Both the position numbers and the translations under genes were made by a program. A DNA stretch of 64,000 bases. It comes from Rhizopus arrhizus. Its lineage: Eukaryota > Mucoromycota > Mucoromycetes > Mucorales > Rhizopodaceae. The notes below the pieces were generated by a model that had not been told where the DNA came from, made no database searches, and saw only the letters and a list, made by a program, of their open reading frames with translations. Positions 1 to 12,429 of this stretch are shown one piece after another. Each line of letters opens with the position of its first letter. Position 1 is the first letter of the stretch. The stretch is taken from the NCBI GenBank assembly GCA_024220505.1, contig JAKZZE010000010.1:1178001-1242000 (forward strand), read 5' to 3'.

Positions 1-2314
1 ATGATAAGAAATTGTAAAAAAGCAATACTTCTTTAAGAATTTGTATGTTATAAAGGAATCTATTTTTTTCGTATTCAAGCATTTAAGCGCTTTTATGCTT
101 GCATGAATAAAAAAAAATTGTATTGTAACTTAATATAGAAAAAAGCTAGTGTTTTTAGCCTTATGCATGATGATACAATACCAGCTAATGGCGACACTGC
201 ATGGTTCGAAAATGGTAATTAGCCGTCATTTCCGAATGTCCCGCCGATGGATGAAGCAATTGTGGCGTACAAAGGAAAAAAAAAAAAAAAAAAAACATTT
301 TCACAAATGTATTTTTAATTATTCAGGATAAAAGGGCGGTATTTATGTATCTAATTCCCCTTTTTTCATTTTTTATACGCGTTCATTCAATCCTTGAATT
401 GTCACGTAGATTGAGCGGTTAGTTTGAATTAGATGAATACGTTGATGAGATATTAAAAAAGGCATTTCTACAAAACAAATCCTATCTCCCTCATGTTACA
501 TCATTGACTATTTTTGGAAAAAGGACATATGTTATTAGAGATAATCGCTTGGGACATTAAAAAGTACGAAAAAAAAAATTTAATTTGGAGGCATATTAAA
601 AAAAAAATTTGCTTATTGTAACAAAATGAAAATGCTTAAATAATTTGTGAAGGCAAAGTTCAAAAGTTTACTTTTCATTTTTGTACTACTTTAAATAAAC
701 AGTCACTTGGCTTAGTGTGCACATATCACTGATAAGCCATTGCTTTTGTTCAATGAATAAAGACTGATACAGCACTTAGATTTTAGTAAATGGATTGTTT
801 GAAGAATAACACCATTTTCCTTTTTATAATTGTAGTAACTTATACCAATCAAACTACTATTTCCTCCTATTTTTAAACAACATACATTTAAAAAGAAGGC
901 TTTGTATCAATTGGTTCTTTACAATAAAAAAAACAATTTATACTTTCTTATTTCCCCCTTTTACTTTAAAGGGGTTACGCCAGAGTGATTAAGATATCAG
1001 GTTTATATAAAAGATTTAGGTTTAATTTTATTATTTGTAACGCCAGTGAGTAGAAATAAATGTGATGGTTCATATTTTGAACATCATTTTCTATAGACTA
1101 CAGTTACAGTAATAACTCATTTTTAAAAAGAACTCGTGACTCAATCTGATTTCTTACAGTGAACAATAAGGCTTATCGGCATGTCTAAACTCTATTTAAG
1201 GGGAAAAGAAAGGAAAGCAAAAGAAAAGAAGGTGGCTTGAAGCAGGTATAAAGGTTTAAATGTACAAGATATCATTTACAAGTAATTAGCCTTTATGATA
1301 TTGAATGATTGATTACTTATTATTTAATACACTCGAATCAGTTTAGAACCATTGTTGTTTAAGGAGAATGTTTATTATATATAAATTAATAAAGATATTT
1401 AATTGCCTTTGTGCCAATTGTTTATCATTGTACAAATATTAAAGTTTTCAATTTATAAGTCATATTCCTTGGTTTAGCTCAATTTCTCTTGTGTGAAATT
1501 ATAGAAGCAACAATAATAATTACTCATTCGTGAATATCGATAGAATTTAATAAATACTCTACTAAATGTGAATTACTGTAATCTCTCTTTTTTTTTCGTT
1601 CTTCTTTTTATGAAGCACCAAGAAAAAGATAAAGATGTTTCACAAATAACATTGATTTCTGGTTTTTTTTTTTAAAGTACACAATCTTGGATCTAATTTT
1701 CTAATTTCCCTCATTTTGCGTTGTTTAATAAAAAAGATAAGAGATATTCACAGCAAAAAATAATTTATTTTACGCATGCCAATGCTTTCAACACATTAAG
1801 CAGTGATAAGAATTGAATTAATGCATTTTTATGCCAAGAAATTCAAATTTTCAAACATGTACAGTCAAATTGGTTTAAGAACCACATCTACAGCTAATTA
1901 AAGAAGCATAATGACCATTGGATAAAGCAGCAGTATTCTAGATCGAGTTTACTTTTTGATTTCAATGCTACCATTTGTTCTGTGTAGCTATGCATGTGAG
2001 CTGAATATGTTAAAAAAGACCTAATTTATTCTGTTTGTTGATTTGATAATTAAAATCAAGTTTAAACCTGAAAAATAGACTGCTTTTTTTTATTTTTATT
2101 TTGGTTAATGCTTACTTTATGCAACTCATTATTTTTTCTATTATTACTTTCTCTTTTTTCCTTGGATTGTCTGTGCTAATTTGTGTAACTGAACGGGTTA
2201 CCAATTGCAGTATTCATTTCCAGCAAATCAAAAATCATTTAAAAAAATTATTTATTTTCTTTCCCTTTTTTTTTTTTTCCTTCTCCTTTTTTATATTACT
2301 TTTTATACTTAATA
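1..2314. other. Gene-poor A+T-rich region
   Basis: I see no convincing gene. Short open frames here are low-complexity. Around 165-280 one frame reads like a broken protein tract, but it has a stop inside it and no family could be named. The last 200 bases (about 2090-2310) are strongly pyrimidine-rich on the + strand, which would fit the promoter or leader of the small gene that follows. Confidence 0.5.
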
Positions 2315-2646
2315 ATGCCAGATCAAACAAGCTGTTCTATTTATGATACTTTACCTACATTAGATTCTTGGTATGAAACAACAAAAAGAAAAGAACAAGA
2401 ACCAGCAAAAATCATTCGAGAAAAAAAAACGTGCCTAGTTTCATTCTCTTCTGAACCACCTTTGATCCATCAATACCAAACAAGACCTCAAATAGAAAGA
2501 AGATCAAGTAGTTCAGAAAGTGGTAAATACTATTAATAACATTCTTTTTTTATTTTATTTTTATTCATTTCTTTTTACTAGTAAAACTGTTTTTAAAATA
2601 TTATACAAACAAATTGACAAGACAACGTACTACTGCTACCAACTAA
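2315..2646 (+). CDS. Small hypothetical protein, two exons
   Basis: I do not recognise this gene. The model starts at the ATG at 2315, runs to 2522, splices out a 59-bp intron (2523-2581, GTAAAT...ACTAG, with a TAATAAC branch-like site near its start) and ends at the TAA at 2644-2646. The product has 90 residues, is polar and basic, contains a Ser-rich stretch near residue 64 and has no signal peptide or membrane segment. A pyrimidine-rich leader precedes the ATG, as in other genes here. It is convergent with OGG1, with stop codons 44 bp apart. The gene could be spurious; its main support is a good intron that extends the frame. Confidence 0.4.
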
Positions 2647-2690
2647 TAACAACATCTAATCGTAATTTGTATATAATTTCTTCTTTCTCT

Positions 2691-3812
2691 TTACTTTATT
2701 CTTCTTCTTTTATTAATACTACTTTCAACTAATACTTTTTTTTCAAATGATTTTAAATCTGCAGTAAACAATACCTATAATAATAATAATAAAATTAATA
2801 ACCTACAAACACATTAAAAAATTTTTATTTACAGAATGAGCCCATCCACTGTATTCCCCAAATAGTAACCTAAAATGATCTCCAACTTCAATATATAATT
2901 TACTCGTTAAGGTCTTTCCTCTCTTGTTGAATCCATAATCTCTTGATGCTATTTGCCAAACATGTGTATCTACGGGTATAGACTCTGGGTGATCTAAAGA
3001 CATCAGACACTAACGTAGCATTAGCTATATTCTGTAACAAAACAAAGTCATAAGCTTACTACGCAATCTGCCACTTTAGGCCCAACACCTTGAAATTTCA
3101 TTAATTCTTCTTTAGCTTCTTTATAGTCAACTTTTCTTAATGAATGTAACCATTTTTCACCCAAATCAGGATGATCCGCATTTAGCTTTTTAGCTGTGTT
3201 TGCGATATATTTCGCTCTGTATCCAAATCCAAGTTCCCTCAATCTCTTTTCTACGCCATCTCCTACCAATCGATCTAAAGTAGGGAAATCATAATAATCT
3301 TCTTCTTCTAACCGTGCTATTTTTTCACCAAACTCGACACATAGTTTATGTACCATTTGTGTAATCCGGGCAATATTATTATTACTTGAGCAAATGAAGC
3401 AAATCAAGTTCTCCCAAGGATCTTGTCGAAGGATACGGATGCCTTGAAAATGAATTGCTTTCGACTTAAAGTTGATGTCCAAATCAGACCATCGATTGTA
3501 ACAAGTTTCTAAAGAGACCTTGTTTAATTGAAAATAATCTCTTAATAAAGGCTCTAATGTATCCGAATCATCCAAAGTTCCATAATAAACACTAGAAGCT
3601 TTGTTTTTGTATAAGTAAACAATGTATTGTATCCTTCTTTATTTACCACTCTCTTTTAAAACAACAAGATTTCCTTGTAGTACAGAGACCCAATTTTCTT
3701 GAACATGTTTCCAACGAAATGACTGACCACAACGTAAAGTGTCTAATCTTAGTTCTTTTGGTGAAACTTGAAGATCTCTCCAAACTAAGCTTGTAAATTT
3801 TGTATTGAACAT
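2691..3812 (-). CDS. OGG1: 8-oxoguanine DNA glycosylase/AP lyase (OGG1)
   Basis: Base-excision repair enzyme that removes 8-oxoguanine opposite cytosine and nicks the abasic site. Exons on the minus strand: 3812-3647, 3598-3060, 3009-2833 and 2774-2691 (321 aa). The N-terminal OGG domain has the LRCGQSFRW motif near residue 27. The HhH-GPD domain follows, with CSSNNNIARIT in the middle and the hairpin GVGPKVADC holding the catalytic lysine at about residue 230. PVDTH supplies the essential aspartate at about 249. The spacing of 19 matches human K249/D268. Splicing rebuilds ADCVCLMSLD and SVLFTADL, which are family-conserved across the junctions. The C-terminus ends in a basic KRRRIK cluster, a possible nuclear signal. 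Length is close to that of human OGG1 (345). Confidence 0.93.
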
Positions 3813-3953
3813 GAGCAAAACAAAAAAAAAAAATGTTTTTCATTTGTGTGTGTGTTCCTTTTTAGGTTACAGCTACAAATCTCACTTGTTCATAATTAAA
3901 AGTCAGTTTCGAAACAAAAAAAAAAAAAAAAAAAAGGGGGAATCTAATTTCGT

Positions 3954-5421
3954 TTATTTTTTAGTAGCCATCATAGCAATGATAGCAGCACCAAGACCTG
4001 AACCATCTCTTGCTAAATCAAATCTAACCTTAGAGCGAGCCTGCTCACCAATAACCTCTGCTAATGCATCACCCATATTCTTTTCAAAGTTGGGATAGAA
4101 TTCAAACAGTGAACCATCAATCGCAATCACACATTCTTCACCCACTTTACCCGTTTGGATCATGACACCAGCGATATGACAACAAGCAATACGAGCAGCC
4201 CGTGTTCCTACTGCATGACAGACCTGTTTGACAATCTGACGATCCACTAAGCTGGTATGTGACAGATTAAGGACAGATTCCAAGATGTGTGCTGTTTCTG
4301 ATAGGTTGGGTGTGTCATCCACTTCGATTGTAGACATGTAGGCAGTTTCAAAGCTCCACATTTTATTGAGCTCCTTTGAGGAGTTACCATCGAATAAGAG
4401 CTGCTGATCGACAAGGTCCAAAAGCGCATTACGAGTGATTTCACCCAGATACATACCAGCTACCATCTTTTCATGTAGTTGTTGATGTACATTGAGTGAT
4501 TCACGGTCCATCTTGTTATCATATACAGTCATTGGTAACACTCTTCTTTCAATATCAAATGCACCACATTCCATATTAATGACCATCTCTTGCTCTGGAT
4601 CTCCTTTCCACTTATTCACCTTGGACATGTGTTGATAATAAGATGCATTAAAACCTGTACCCAAGATGACACCCATGGTTGTTTCAGGGTGCTTGTAAGC
4701 ATGAGCCATTAGTGTACCCACAGTATCATTCACAATCTATTGAAGACTGTTGGTTTTTTTTTTTCTTTTCTTTTTTTTTAAGGTAACTTACAGCAGCGAT
4801 ATTGACATTAAGGTTCTTACGACGGAATGAATCTTGCAAGAGAATGGCCACATCTCGACCAACAGCACCTGAACAAGCAAATCCCTTTGTCCACTGTTTG
4901 AGCACACCTCGATTACTACTTGTTTGAAGTACAGGGAAAGAGAAAGTATAACCAAGTTGGATAGGGGCATTACTATCATCATTTGTACCGTGTTCAGTCA
5001 GGAAACTGTCGACACAATCAGCGATAAAATCGCATAGGATACGCATTGGTCCCACCTTGTGCTCTTCAGAGATCACATATTTTTGCTGACGGATTGTGTA
5101 TTCACCTCCACCGAGCAAGGTAACATGACAGACACGTAAATTGGTGCCTCCTAAATCAAGAGCTAAAAAGTGACCTTTTTCATCACCAGTACAGCGACCG
5201 GATACAAAAGAAGGAATCATGGCAACTATAAAATAATTAAGTCTCTTGTTTTCCACATCTTCTTACTTACTCGTAGCTCCTTCATGGTCTAGACCCTTTT
5301 CCATTTCTTTCACAAATTGTTCAGAAATTGTCTTTAAGGTTTCACTTGATACTTTAAATTGATCGAGAATAGCATCAACAGCCAATTTTTGAGCCTTACT
5401 AAATTCAGTTTGAGTAGTCAT
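3954..5421 (-). CDS. Hexokinase
   Basis: Phosphorylates glucose and other hexoses with ATP, the first step of glycolysis, in the cytosol. Three exons (5421-5271, 5225-4792, 4736-3954) encode 455 aa; introns are 45 and 55 bp. Visible signatures: LALDLGGTNLRVC (phosphate loop 1, from about residue 71), YTFSFP with WTKGF (sugar-binding region), IVNDTVGTL with the catalytic aspartate at about 199, GVILGTGFNASYY (phosphate 2) and a late DGSGLGAAI (adenosine region). The start ATG at 5421 gives the usual N-terminal helical segment. The subfamily (hexokinase or glucokinase type) cannot be decided by eye. Only about 140 bp separate its stop from the OGG1 start, and both genes are transcribed in the same direction. 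Confidence 0.95.
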
Positions 5422-5911
5422 TTAAATAAAAAAATGGGAAAAAAAAAAATGGAAAAAAAAAAATCTTATAAATAATTGAGTGACAAGATGAAAAAGGAAA
5501 TTTTTTTGTGGGGGAAAAAGGAAAGGATGGTTGTTTGGTAAGACGGGAAAGTAATGAAGAAAAATGAAAGAAGTGGGAAACTGTTTATAGAAAAAAAAAA
5601 AAATCATTATTTTTCTTGTTCTTCTTATTTTGACATTTAATAAATAAAATAAAAAGTTACACAAACCTATTTTAACATTTTGTTTAAAAGTATTAAAGAA
5701 GGTGGGATGATAAAGACATTTAAACTCGTCGGATTATTTCCCAAGAAGTACCATCCAAGGAAAATTCGGGATGAAATTGTTTTTCATTTCTTTGGATACA
5801 ATCTATCGGTCTTTTCTTTTTTTGGTAAAAAAGGGAAGGTATTGAATGAATATTGACATGTTTTATTATTAATATTTTCAACTATTTACAATAAAAGTAG
5901 GGAATAGGGGA
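5422..5911. other. Intergenic, hexokinase upstream region
   Basis: Promoter side of hexokinase and 3' side of the carrier gene. It contains A-rich runs just upstream of the hexokinase ATG (on its strand, a long pyrimidine-rich leader). I see no gene in it. Confidence 0.5.
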
Positions 5912-6986
5912 TTAAGTGGAATATTGTTTATACCAATTTTTAAGCTGTTCTAAAACTATAAATGTCACAATCGTATGTGGTCCTAATCGAACAAATGCTG
6001 GCATCCAACCACGAAAAAGTGATCCAAAGCCTTCTGTTTTTATCATCTGTTTCATTATTTTTAAAGGATGTCTTGTGTTCTCACTAGAGTGTGTACTCAT
6101 TATTCTAGTTTTGACTACATCCAAAGGTGAACAAACAGTGGTTGCTACAAGTCCCTAAATAAAAATTGAATATTTCCTAGAATGTGATAGGATAAGTAAC
6201 TTACTGCTGATAAACTTGATATGAAATGAGTAGTCAAGTCATTATGAAAATGAAGTGTATCGATACATGCTTGTTTGAATAAATCATAACTTGTCATCTG
6301 AGACACTGTGATCAACACTGCACGATTCGTACTTGATCCTAAGCCTCTCAACAACACCCTCGGTCCTTCCTCTCGACAGATTCTGATCATCCCATCCAAC
6401 ACGTTTTTATAATTTCTTCTTTTATTGGGTGGTAATTGACCGTCATTTTGCATACGTACATTGACTACATCACTTGGATTTCCAAATGCTCCTCCTAATA
6501 CACCTGCCATGGTTGAACAAAATAATAATTGTCTCATTGTTGGTTCTATTCGATATCATTAATACTCACAATCTATCATTCATTCAATCTCTTACTTGAA
6601 TCACCAGCTATTTTATATTTAAATGTGTCATATAAACCAAATCGAATTGTAGAATAAGTTCCTTGTCTTAATAAACTGGCTGATAAACCATTATAAAGTG
6701 CTGATATACCTTCTTGTCGACTAATAGACCACATCATCTTTGACATTCGAATCGGACTAAGTAATTGAATTTCTGACCAAAGGCTTTTATTCCTTTCTAA
6801 TTTTAATGTTTGAAGTCGTACTTTTGTAAGATCAAAAGGGTGTGAAACAAGAGTAGCTATACATGAAGCTGCTCCACCAAACCAAAAGGGTGATTGAAAT
6901 GCATTTTTTGTTGTATTCTTTGTTGAATTATTATTCGTTAAAATCGTATTCGAACTACTACTTCCTGGTCTTTTACTAAGAAACAT
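5912..6986 (-). CDS. DIC1: Mitochondrial dicarboxylate carrier (DIC1-like)
   Basis: Mitochondrial carrier family protein of the inner membrane; the closest resemblance I recall is yeast Dic1, which exchanges malate or succinate for phosphate. Exons 6986-6596, 6545-6205 and 6154-5912 give 324 aa with two 50-bp introns. Three Px(D/E)xx(K/R) carrier repeats are visible: HPFDLTKVR, NPSDVVNVR and SPLDVVKTR. Dic1-like blocks are FWFGGAASCIATLVSHP, NVRMQND followed by RRNYKN, and GLVATTVCSP. The start at 6986 (MFLSKRPGSS) was chosen because the open frame upstream is a poly-A/T artefact. A Ser/Asn/Thr-rich linker of about 30 residues precedes the first repeat. Substrate is inferred from family resemblance only. 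Confidence 0.9.
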
Positions 6987-7383
6987 TTGTAACAAGTCAA
7001 AAAAAAAAAAAAGAAGAAAGGCAGTAGACAATTTATTTTTTTTTGTGGGGTAATTGTGACGTGCATTGCAGTAGGCTTTTTTTTTTTTCCTATTTCTGGC
7101 TAAACTGCATTCCCTTTTTTAGTCAACAAATAGAAAAAGAAGGGTCGAGATGAATCCTATCTTGTACAAGACGTCAACTAGTTCAAGGTTTATATTGAGT
7201 CAAGTTAGATGATAATCAACCTAACTTTTTCTTTTTTCATTCAATCAAATCCTTTATCATCGTTGTATAGTAAATACAGTAAAATTTTCAATCAAAATAA
7301 ATTTCTTTTACTGGGCGATCATTAATAATATGGCAACCATTTTTTATTTTTTGGTGCTTTAATTCTTTTAATAAAGACAAGTT
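6987..7383. other. Intergenic
   Basis: Upstream region of the carrier gene. It has T-rich tracts and no recognisable gene. Confidence 0.5.
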
Positions 7384-7871
7384 CTACCGATCAAGAGAAT
7401 CTTGCCCTGCCTCTTTGTTCAAGTAATCGGTCTTGGATGAAAGCTTTCCGTCTTTTCGATGAACAAACCAAGTTACCAGAGCCATATGGGAGTTGGAAGT
7501 ATTGCATTCGACTGTGGTTATAGTCATAGCCACTTGGTGTAATGCGCAAGCTTGTACTAGTCTTTCAGACTTTGCATCACCGTAAAGCTTTACTCGGTTA
7601 CAATACACAAAAATAAGCTTTTGCTTACTACTGTAGCTACTATATGTCGTTTGCTGCTTCTTTACTGTTCCTGCAAAATTTGCCTCGTCTTCCATTCTAG
7701 TATTTAGGTCTTTAGTAATTCTTATTCTGGTCCCTAAGGTTCGCAGTAAAGTCTAATAGTTAAGGTTTCTAGATGGTATAGATTAACATCCTTTTCCATA
7801 TCCATAGTGTCATTTCCACTTTGGTCATATATTTTTTCTTGTCCGTCCTCGTAAAGAAAAATAGCACTCAT
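7384..7871 (-). pseudogene. IS630/Tc1-type transposase, N-terminal fragment
   Basis: Decayed N-terminal part of a DDE transposase family common in Mucorales. From the ATG at 7871 the minus strand reads MSAIFLYEDGQEKIYDQSG, continues through stops, and resumes in another frame from about 7695 (EDEANFAGTVKKQQTTYSSY, then FVYCNRVKLY and AKSERL). This order (acidic start, TYxxY block, then a helix-turn-helix-like AKSxRL segment) is what I recall for that family. The catalytic DDE part is absent. The matching C-terminal block (SPYSPELNPIE) occurs at about 15.85 kb in another element. Family assignment is by recall, not by search. Confidence 0.5.
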
Positions 7872-8083
7872 TTGTTCTGTTTATAAATATGAAGACCTTG
7901 AAAAACAAACTACCCTTTGGTATTTTATTTGCCGCCCCTCAATTTCAAAAACAGTCCTTTAGCACTGTTTTCAATGTATGGATAAAATGCTATTTAATAG
8001 GTACAGCAGTTGCCTAAAAAGTTTATTATGTATTTCAACTTCCTCTTTTTCGATCAAACACCAGAAAATGAAGATTAGATAAT

Positions 8084-9407
8084 TTATTTACTGACTTTTT
8101 CAGTCAATTCAGGAACAGCCTTGAATAAGTCATCAACGAGACCATAGTCAGCAACTTGGAAGATAGGAGCATCGGCATCTTTGTTAATTGCTACAATAGT
8201 TTTAGAATCCTTCATACCAGCAAGGTGTTGAATAGCACCAGAAATACCTAATAAAAAGTTTTTAAACTTTATTTTCTATTATTAACCTAGACTTACCAAC
8301 AGCGATATAAAGTTCTAAAAGTACAATTTAATATTAAATAATTTACCAACAGATTTCAAACTTACCAGGTGCAACAATTTTACCAGTCTGGCCAACTTGT
8401 AACGAGTTATCTACAAATCCAGCATCAACAGCAGCACGAGAAGCACCAACTGAATGGTAAACAAAGATCAGTATTCATTTCACTTGAGATCACATAAACC
8501 TAATTCACCTGCTGCTCCCATCTTGTCTGCTAAATCATACAACATCTTAAAGTTTTCGCCATTCTTCATACCACGTCCACCACTGATAACACGCTTAGCA
8601 CTACCAAGATCAGGTCTGTCACTCTTTTGAATCTCTTCTCCAATCCACTGAGTCACACTAAGAGTCTCAGCAGAAGGAGCTTCTTCTTCAGAGACACCAG
8701 CATCATTCGTAGCTGATGAAGCTTCAAATGCAGTCCCACGAACAGTAACTATCTTGATCTTGTCGTTGGTTTTTACAGTAGCAATCGCATTACCTAAATG
8801 ACGCATGAAGAATTAATTTATTTCACTTTTTATCTTTCTTTATATCTGTACCAGCATAAATAGGTCGAACAAAAGTGTCTTCACTTTCAATACCAGTAAT
8901 ATCAGAGATTGCAGCAACATCCATCAAAGCAGCAGCACGAGGGAAAATGTTCTTACCGACAGCAGTGTGGCCTGTCACCAAGTGAGTGAATCCAAACTTG
9001 GATTGTGCTTCAACAAGAAGAGGAGCAATATCTTCGGGCAAAGAGTTGGCATAGGCAGTGTTCTTGGCAGACAAAACTTTAGAAATGCCTTCCAACTTGG
9101 CAACTTGTTGAGCAACACCTTCAGGGGCATCACCAGCTACCAAGGCAGTAACTGAACCACCAAGTTTTTTGGCAGCTGTCAAGGCATTCAATGTGGCTCC
9201 ACTAATTGCCCCGTCTTTATGTTCAACATATAAAAGAGTGTTGACGCCAGCTCCTGTTGTATAGAAGCGTTGAGCAAGTGTTGAACGGGTCTAAAGGAGT
9301 AAAAAAAAAAGTTAAATGTTGCTTTGTAAACAAATTGAAGAGAGTGGATCAAGAGAAACGAGATGGCATACTTGAAGAGCAATACGTGATGTGACGGAAG
9401 CAAACAT
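8084..9407 (-). CDS. ETFA: Electron transfer flavoprotein alpha subunit
   Basis: Mitochondrial-matrix FAD protein that passes electrons from acyl-CoA and related dehydrogenases to ETF-ubiquinone oxidoreductase; yeast homologue Aim45. Six exons (9407-9372, 9290-8852, 8793-8509, 8449-8366, 8314-8297, 8247-8084) encode 341 aa. The first exon is a short Arg/Ser-containing presequence ([12 protein letters not shown]). The FAD-binding C-terminal domain shows [43 protein letters not shown] and [15 protein letters not shown]. Exon 5 is only 18 nt and encodes the LYIAV segment inside an invariant motif; without it the motif is broken. The intron upstream of the second exon is 81 bp and the others are 46-59 bp. 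Phase is consistent at all five junctions. Confidence 0.95.
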
Positions 9408-9797
9408 GTCTAAACAATCAAAAGAAAAGAAAAGAAAAGAAAAAAATTAGAAAAATAGAAAGCCTGGAGCAAGTTGTATATAATCTTACACTTTTGCAGC
9501 ATCTCCGATTCCCCTTTTTTTTAAACGTCACTCATCTAAATTTTTCAAGCTTATAAATTACTCATGCTTATTATCATTTAGGACATTTTTTTAAAGCATT
9601 GCACTGCATAACAAAATGTGATTGACACTAGGGAATTATAAGCTAATTTTAGTGGCTACGTTTGCAGGTGTTGGATGTAAGCAATTTACTAATATCAACT
9701 GGGAAGAGAAGGCGGTTTGCTTAGGACTTGATCTTGAACCAAAATTCCTTGTAAAACCCAAAGAGTGGTGGATAAAGTGGTGCTGATTGAATCAGTA
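9408..9797. other. Intergenic
   Basis: Upstream of ETFA, with AAAAG repeats just upstream of the ATG. No gene is recognised; a short coding-like tract near 9660-9790 could not be assigned. Confidence 0.4.
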
Positions 9798-10290
9798 TTA
9801 GCCTTGGAGTCTATATTTCTCCAAATAGCTGATTGTATTATTTGAAAATATCACAAAAATATACTTATATCGCTCTAAATCATCAAGCACACGAAGTGTT
9901 TCACTGTCAATATGCAAATGATTCTTTGGTTTAATACAAAGGTTTATGACAAACTTTAACAAGTAGCCTTTAAATAAGGGTCTTGTTAATCCAATAGCTA
10001 TAAAGTATAATATTAGTATGTCATAAACTATATGTTGATCAACAGCTGCTTGAGTAAACATGAAGAGCTTGATTGTTGCCAGGAAGCTCATCTTCAGGGA
10101 ATCTTTAGTGTAGCCCATGACTTCCTGCGTCATGTTTCAAGAAACTCCTATTGATATGTAATAGATTGGCAGATGGAGATGATATCGTGAAAATCTTTCC
10201 ACTTGAGCTCGATAGACATTCTTTCCTTTCTAATTGTAGTCTGAGTGACCACAAAAGATAGCATCTTTTGTTTAAAAAGGACTTTATCAT
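9798..10290 (-). pseudogene. Possible relic of a dispersed PD-(D/E)XK-like family
   Basis: Two overlapping minus-strand frames (10290-10105 and 10133-9798) look like one protein with a frame break. The second reads QEVMGYTKDSLKM, then IKLFMFTQAAVDQH and later ERYKYIFVIFSNN. The arrangement resembles other decayed copies in this window in which a (G/Q)E(V/I)K motif is followed by a helical segment. In this copy the lysine of the motif would be methionine. No function can be claimed and the relationship is tentative. Confidence 0.25.
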
Positions 10291-11130
10291 TCAGATAGAT
10301 TATAGATGCATGCATGCATTTTGGTTCTATAATGATCGTCCAGCAGAAATAAGATATCGCCGAGGCAATCTGTCTAGATGTTTTTTTTTTAAAGATTAGT
10401 TGTTTGCCCTAACGGCCTTCTTGTTATAAATTTTTTTTATATGACATATAGTTGGACTTAGTTGGCACATGTTACATTAACCGCAAGTCAGATAAAGCTT
10501 GTAATTTCAGCCCGTCCATCTATATGACATGAACAGGAGAAAATATACTCTTTTGATACGTAACTCGGTAATATGTCTCTGTTTTCAATGGATTAGATAT
10601 TTGCAAATTGAATTTCAAATGTGAACTTGGATGTTACAATGAATAAGGTCTTATTACACTCTTCAAATTTATTTAAAAGTTCATACCTTAAGCTGCGCTA
10701 GTTTAAGCCATTACCGTCCTTTTCACCAATTTGAATATACAGTTAATAAGCTTTCAATACATGCTAATATCTATCGCTTTGGTTACTTCTTCGACTGATT
10801 CTTATTTGACTCTTTATTCTATGTATTTTTAATAAACTGTACTGTAAAGCCAATCATCCTATAGAGATGTTTGATCTATCTTGTGAATCTTTATTTACAA
10901 TTGCCAGCATGTATTACTCAGAAAAGAAATAAATCAATTGATATTATTCTTCTATACCTTATAACGTGGAGGTTAAATCCAACTGTTGGCAGCTATCATT
11001 TTTCTGTCCCAAATAGCATCTTGTATTTTTTTAATCAGCTTTTGGCTGCTTTTTAACACTTTAGAAGCTCAGAACGAGAAAAAAAAAAAAAAAAAAAAAC
11101 ACATTTTACAAACTTGTAAAATATTTTTTA
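10291..11130. other. Intergenic, TRM7 upstream region
   Basis: No gene recognised. A run of about 20 A residues at 11080-11099 lies just upstream of the TRM7 start. Confidence 0.5.
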
Positions 11131-12422
11131 ATGGGAAAATCCTCCAAAGATAAAAGAGACGTTGTAAGTTCTAGCCACATGGACATGCACACATAAACAC
11201 GCCGTAAACTAATAGTGAATTAATATTACTTTAAAGTATTATCGTCTTGCAAAGGAAGAAGGTTGGAGAGCAAGAAGTGCTTTCAAATTACTACAATTAG
11301 ACGAAGAATTCAACTTTTTACAAGGTTTTTTTAGATAATAACACTGTTAATTAAACACCTGTTTTAAATGCTATTAATAGGGATTAAAAGAGCCGTTGAT
11401 CTTTGTGCAGCACCTGGTAGTTGGTCTCAAGTTTTATCAAAGCGATTAAGGTAAACAATCAGTTTTACTATAGTTAGATCTCACCAGTTAGATCTTACGA
11501 TAACACTTGTTGTTCTAGTGAAAATCATAAAGAAACACCTGATGAGTCTGAGCCAAAGATTGTTGCAGTAGATCTTCAAGCTATGGTATTGTAGATTAAA
11601 GTTTCTTTTTTGATTTTGTACTAACATGCAATTCAAAAAAAGGCACCATTAGAAGGTGTTATTCAACTGCAAGGAGATATCACCAAGGAATCAACAGCAG
11701 AAAAGATTATTTCCTATTTTGATGGTGAATTAGCCGACATTGTTATCTGTGATGGTGCACCCGATGGTAAGAGGGCGTTTCAACTACAAATAAGAGACTA
11801 AAAACAAACGGTTTGTAACTAGTTACTGGTCTTCACGATATGGACGAGTATATTCAAGCACAATTATTACTTGCAGCATTAAACATCACAACGCATGTTC
11901 TTCGTCCAGGAGGAACCTTTGTTGCCAAGATTTTTCGAGGAAAAGATATCACGTTACTCTACAGCCAGCTCAAAATATTCTTTCCTACGGTGACTTGTAG
12001 TAAACCAAGAAGTTCACGTAATTCAAGTATTGAAGCTTTCATTGTCTGTCAAAACTATCAGCCACCAAAAGATTACGTACCAACAATGGCCAATCCATTA
12101 TTGGATTTACAATACGGTAAATATTCTTTGAGAGTGTTAAGAGAGAATGCTAGATGTGTAACACTTTATAGATAACATGAACGAGTTGACTGGATCAAAT
12201 AGGACTATTGTTCCCTTCATAGCCTGTGGTGATTTAAAGTAAGAGATAGAAATAACAGAAATAGCGTTTTAAGAAGCTTATATTTGATATAGTGGTTATG
12301 ATGCCGATAGAACTTATCCCTTAACATCCTCTTATAAAGCACTTGATCCTTTGCAGCCACCTATTACTGCTCCTTATAAAACTGCAATGCAATTGAAAAG
12401 GAACAATTTTTATAATAAATAA
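11131..12422 (+). CDS. TRM7: tRNA 2'-O-ribose methyltransferase TRM7/FTSJ1
   Basis: S-adenosylmethionine-dependent enzyme that methylates the riboses at positions 32 and 34 of the tRNA anticodon loop. Eight exons (11131-11163, 11237-11324, 11381-11450, 11519-11585, 11643-11766, 11823-12116, 12172-12238, 12293-12422) give 290 aa, close to yeast Trm7 (310). It opens [20 protein letters not shown], and lysine 28 in SAFKLLQLD is the first residue of the K-D-K-E active site. The SAM motif is [11 protein letters not shown] (residues 47-57). CDGAPDVTGLHD and [14 protein letters not shown], then [10 protein letters not shown] with the catalytic Glu, follow in order. Seven introns in under 1.3 kb is dense. 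The stop codon lies inside a 13-bp target duplication created by the neighbouring LINE insertion, so a transposon abuts the 3' end. Confidence 0.97.
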
Positions 12423-12429
12423 AGCATAC
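12417..12429. repeat. LINE-B target-site duplication, distal copy
   Basis: The 13-bp sequence aaataaagcatac occurs here, over the TRM7 stop codon, and again at 13181-13193. It brackets the minus-strand LINE fragment and is its target-site duplication. Confidence 0.8.

Noticed and set aside
149..331. 60-codon open frame near the window start
   Set aside because: It ends in a poly-lysine run from poly-A, and has no domain or splice support.
970..1045. Weak tRNA-like sequence (ggttac ... gtaacg, with gagtgattaag in D-loop position)
   Set aside because: The acceptor stem pairs only about five bases, and no anticodon or T-loop (GTTCRA) stem could be formed.
6987..7031. Upstream start (MSTAFLLFFFFDLLQ) for the dicarboxylate carrier
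   Set aside because: It reads through a poly-A/T tract; the downstream ATG at 6986 fits the carrier family.
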